DNA from: G963677185 sp963677185
Lineage (GTDB): Bacteria > Bacillota > Syntrophomonadia > Syntrophomonadales > Syntrophomonadaceae
Length of the DNA stretch: 64,000 bases
Assembly (NCBI GenBank): GCA_963677185.1
Contig: OY781889.1
Span: 744,001 to 808,000, forward strand
Direction: 5' to 3'
Both the position numbers and the translations under genes were made by a program. The notes beneath the pieces were generated by a model that saw only the letters and a list, made by a program, of their open reading frames with translations, did no database searches and had not been told where the DNA came from. Shown one piece after another: positions 62,017-64,000 of the stretch (positions are counted from its first letter, which is position 1; each line of letters starts with the position of its first letter).

Positions 62017-64000
62017 ATTAGAAACATCCGCATTAGAATCCTGATTCCCATAGGGATTGTCGTTATCTTTGCCCTGACAGCCATGAGTGCAGGCAGCTAT
62101 TATGTTGCCAAAACGCGCCTGCAGCAAGAAATGATCATGAAATATACGGCTAAGGTTGAGAATTCAGCTGAAAATGTAAACACATGGTTAGTGCAAAAAT
62201 CGAAAATTGTTGATGTTCTAGCGCAAAGTTCAGCATCTATTGACTTTTTAAGTCAGGACTCCGAAGAACCAGACAGTGATCTTTACGAGAAAAGCCTGGC
62301 GGAAATCAAGCGGCTGAAGAATTCCGACCCCGATATAGCACTTCTGTACACACAAGGTTCGGTGAATTATATGCTGGCCAGCGAAGACGACGATTGGCAG
62401 CCTGAAGAAAAGGGTTATACGCCGGTCGGCAAGGACTGGTATGACATGACTATGGCATCATCTGGAACTGTTTGGGTTCCTCCGACGATGGGAGAGGACG
62501 ACTTTCCTGCCGAAGCCGGCAAACTGGTCTCCACAGTTGGCACCAGGGTTTTCAATTCAGAAGGCCAGGTAGTTGGCATGGTGGGCGCAGATATATTAAT
62601 GACGGTGGTTAAGGACGAAGTATCCAGTTTCACTCCTGCGGAGGCCTCCTTCGCATTCATTCTTGATAACAGCGGCAATGTCGTTATGCATCCCGATTCC
62701 GATTTGATTATGAACTCAAACATGGCAACTCTCGAAGGAGGAGTGTATAAAAGCCTGACCGATTCTATGGCTTCCGGAGAGTCAGGGTATATGAAAACAT
62801 CCATGGGCGGGGTGGAAGGGTATGTTTTCTATAGCCCGGTATCAGCCAACAAGTGGTCAATTGGCATAATGGTTCCTGAAGATGTTATTGATGGCGCAGC
62901 TAATTCCATGTTCTGGGTGGCGCTGCTGCTGTTGGCTGTTTCGCTGGCAGTAGTGTTTGTGGCGGTCAACCTTATTGCCCGGACCATAGCGCGTCCGCTG
63001 AATGATGTTATTGGCGCGGCTGAGGAAATAGCCGAAGGCAATTTGCAGACCAGCCGCCTTAAAACAAGCAGCATAGAGGAATTGGAGATGCTGATAAGCA
63101 CCTTTAACACCATGACCGAACGCCTGCGCAGTACAGTTGAGCAGATAATCACCGTTGCCGATGAAATGAATTCGATGCGGGAGGGACTTAAAAAGTCCAC
63201 CGGAGATTCTGATAATACAGCGCGGGATCTTAACACCCTGGTTGAACTCGTTGCCTCCAGCGCCGAAAAACAGTCTGATACGATAGATGATGCATCAGAC
63301 AGTGTTAAAAAAGTGGCTATGAATCTGGAAATTATTGCTTCCAATGTGACTACTGTGTCCGCCAATGCTGGAACCACAGCCAGAGCAGCCCGGGCGGGAA
63401 GCGAAGCCGCCATGGCGGCATCCCGGCAGATGGAGGCTATAGAGGCGGTTATTAAACAAGCCCTGGTATCAGTCAACACCCTGCAAAGCAGTTCCCAGAA
63501 AATAGTGGATTTTGTTCAGGTTATAACTCATATAGCGGACAGAACAAATATGCTCGCATTAAACGCTGCCATCGAAGCAGCTCGTGCCGGAGAAGCCGGC
63601 CGGGGATTTTCCGTAGTTGCCGACGAAGTCAGGGTTTTGGCGGACAGATCCCGTTCCGCCGCAGAACAGATTTCTGACAGTATTAGAGTAATCAACGAAG
63701 CGACCAGGACCGTCGTCGATGTTATTGAAGCAGGAGCGGCGGAGACTCTGCGGGGAACAGATGTCATCCGCCAATCCAACCAAAAATTCATGGAAATCGA
63801 GTCACTTATTCAAAGCCTGGATCAAGAAATAAGCCAAATGAACAGACTGGCTGAGCAGGTGGTTAACGACGGGAAGGGAGTGGATGGAGCCATGCAGAGT
63901 GTCCGGGATATGGCTGCTGACTCTTCGAATAAAACCGGGCTCGTAATTACCGCTGCTCATGAGCAGTTTGCAGATATCGACCGGTCAGTAAAGGAGCTTG
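62017..64000 (+). CDS. Methyl-accepting chemotaxis protein, 3' end cut off
   Basis: 661 codons visible and no stop by the window edge. The only start that keeps the N-terminal membrane helix is ATT at 62017 (IRNIRIRILIPIGIVVIFALTAMSAGSYY), five bases after GGAGGGG. A dCache-type extracellular domain (about 45-285; KDWYDMTMASSGTVWVPP, NSEGQVVGMVGADI), second TM (about 292-318), HAMP (about 320-375) and the signalling hairpin NMLALNAAIEAARAGEAGRGF at about 510-530 follow. Ligand unknown. No other chemotaxis gene is present. Confidence 0.9.
   Translation, partial: MRNIRIRILIPIGIVVIFALTAMSAGSYYVAKTRLQQEMIMKYTAKVENSAENVNTWLVQKSKIVDVLAQSSASIDFLSQDSEEPDSDLYEKSLAEIKRLKNSDPDIALLYTQGSVNYMLASEDDDWQPEEKGYTPVGKDWYDMTMASSGTVWVPPTMGEDDFPAEAGKLVSTVGTRVFNSEGQVVGMVGADILMTVVKDEVSSFTPAEASFAFILDNSGNVVMHPDSDLIMNSNMATLEGGVYKSLTDSMASGESGYMKTSMGGVEGYVFYSPVSANKWSIGIMVPEDVIDGAANSMFWVALLLLAVSLAVVFVAVNLIARTIARPLNDVIGAAEEIAEGNLQTSRLKTSSIEELEMLISTFNTMTERLRSTVEQIITVADEMNSMREGLKKSTGDSDNTARDLNTLVELVASSAEKQSDTIDDASDSVKKVAMNLEIIASNVTTVSANAGTTARAARAGSEAAMAASRQMEAIEAVIKQALVSVNTLQSSSQKIVDFVQVITHIADRTNMLALNAAIEAARAGEAGRGFSVVADEVRVLADRSRSAAEQISDSIRVINEATRTVVDVIEAGAAETLRGTDVIRQSNQKFMEIESLIQSLDQEISQMNRLAEQVVNDGKGVDGAMQSVRDMAADSSNKTGLVITAAHEQFADIDRSVKEL

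Overview
The window looks like a chromosomal piece of an anaerobic, spore-forming, low-to-mid GC Firmicute of the Clostridia, most like the syntrophic Syntrophomonadaceae. That placement is inferred from gene content: a Bacillus-type large SRP RNA upstream of dnaX, the dnaX-ybaB-recR string, a GerW (YtfJ)/DUF2953 pair, RNA polymerase delta next to argS and pyrG, a ferredoxin-dependent 2-oxoacid oxidoreductase, a CBS-type pyrophosphatase and a selenocysteine tRNA. No transposase, prophage or CRISPR array is visible.

Layout. Positions 1-4.8 kb (minus strand) hold a VorB-like 2-oxoacid:ferredoxin oxidoreductase subunit cut by the window edge, a P-loop protein, recR, ybaB, dnaX and the SRP RNA. 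From 5 to 13 kb are a SprA-like metalloprotease, TerD and AIM24 stress proteins, and an RND efflux pump with its adaptor and TetR regulator. From 13.5 to 18.9 kb are a fused flavin/iron-sulfur oxidoreductase with a methionine-rich tail behind a CsoR-like operator, a CBS-pyrophosphatase and an orphan gene. From 18.9 to 26 kb are a nucleotidase, a glycosyltransferase and a HEAT-repeat protein in one operon, then WalJ-like, GerW and DUF2953 genes. From 26.4 to 40.2 kb is a surface-protein block: a cadherin-like protein, a 2102-residue IPT/TIG protein, a secreted beta-rich protein, an SLH protein and an M1-peptidase-like protein. From 40.2 to 45.3 kb are argS, rpoE, a UPF0173 hydrolase, pyrG and a small membrane protein. 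From 45.8 to 48.4 kb are a secreted stalk-domain protein and a YgjP-like metallopeptidase.

The most unusual locus is 50.1-58.1 kb, possibly with the kinase gene at 48.7 kb. It encodes a parvulin-type isomerase, a C39 peptidase-ABC exporter with two cyclic-nucleotide-binding domains, a short HlyD-like adaptor, a second isomerase-like protein lacking the parvulin domain, two short peptides with canonical double-glycine leaders, and a YcaO enzyme with an N-terminal cysteine-rich YkgJ-like domain. It reads as a ribosomally made, modified and exported peptide system. No cyclodehydratase partner or dehydrogenase is present, the peptides contain no cysteine, and the YcaO protein itself begins with a leader-like sequence.

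A second undescribed element is a family of about 125-nt intergenic repeats at 6.1-6.4 kb and 45.3-45.8 kb. Nested stems differ in sequence between copies yet stay complementary, while the apical ACGTACG/AGTACG motif and the linkers are conserved. The right end holds a secreted stalk-domain protein, tatA, a frameshifted secreted-protein gene, tRNA-Sec with its own promoter and terminator, and a chemoreceptor that appears to start at ATT and runs off the window.
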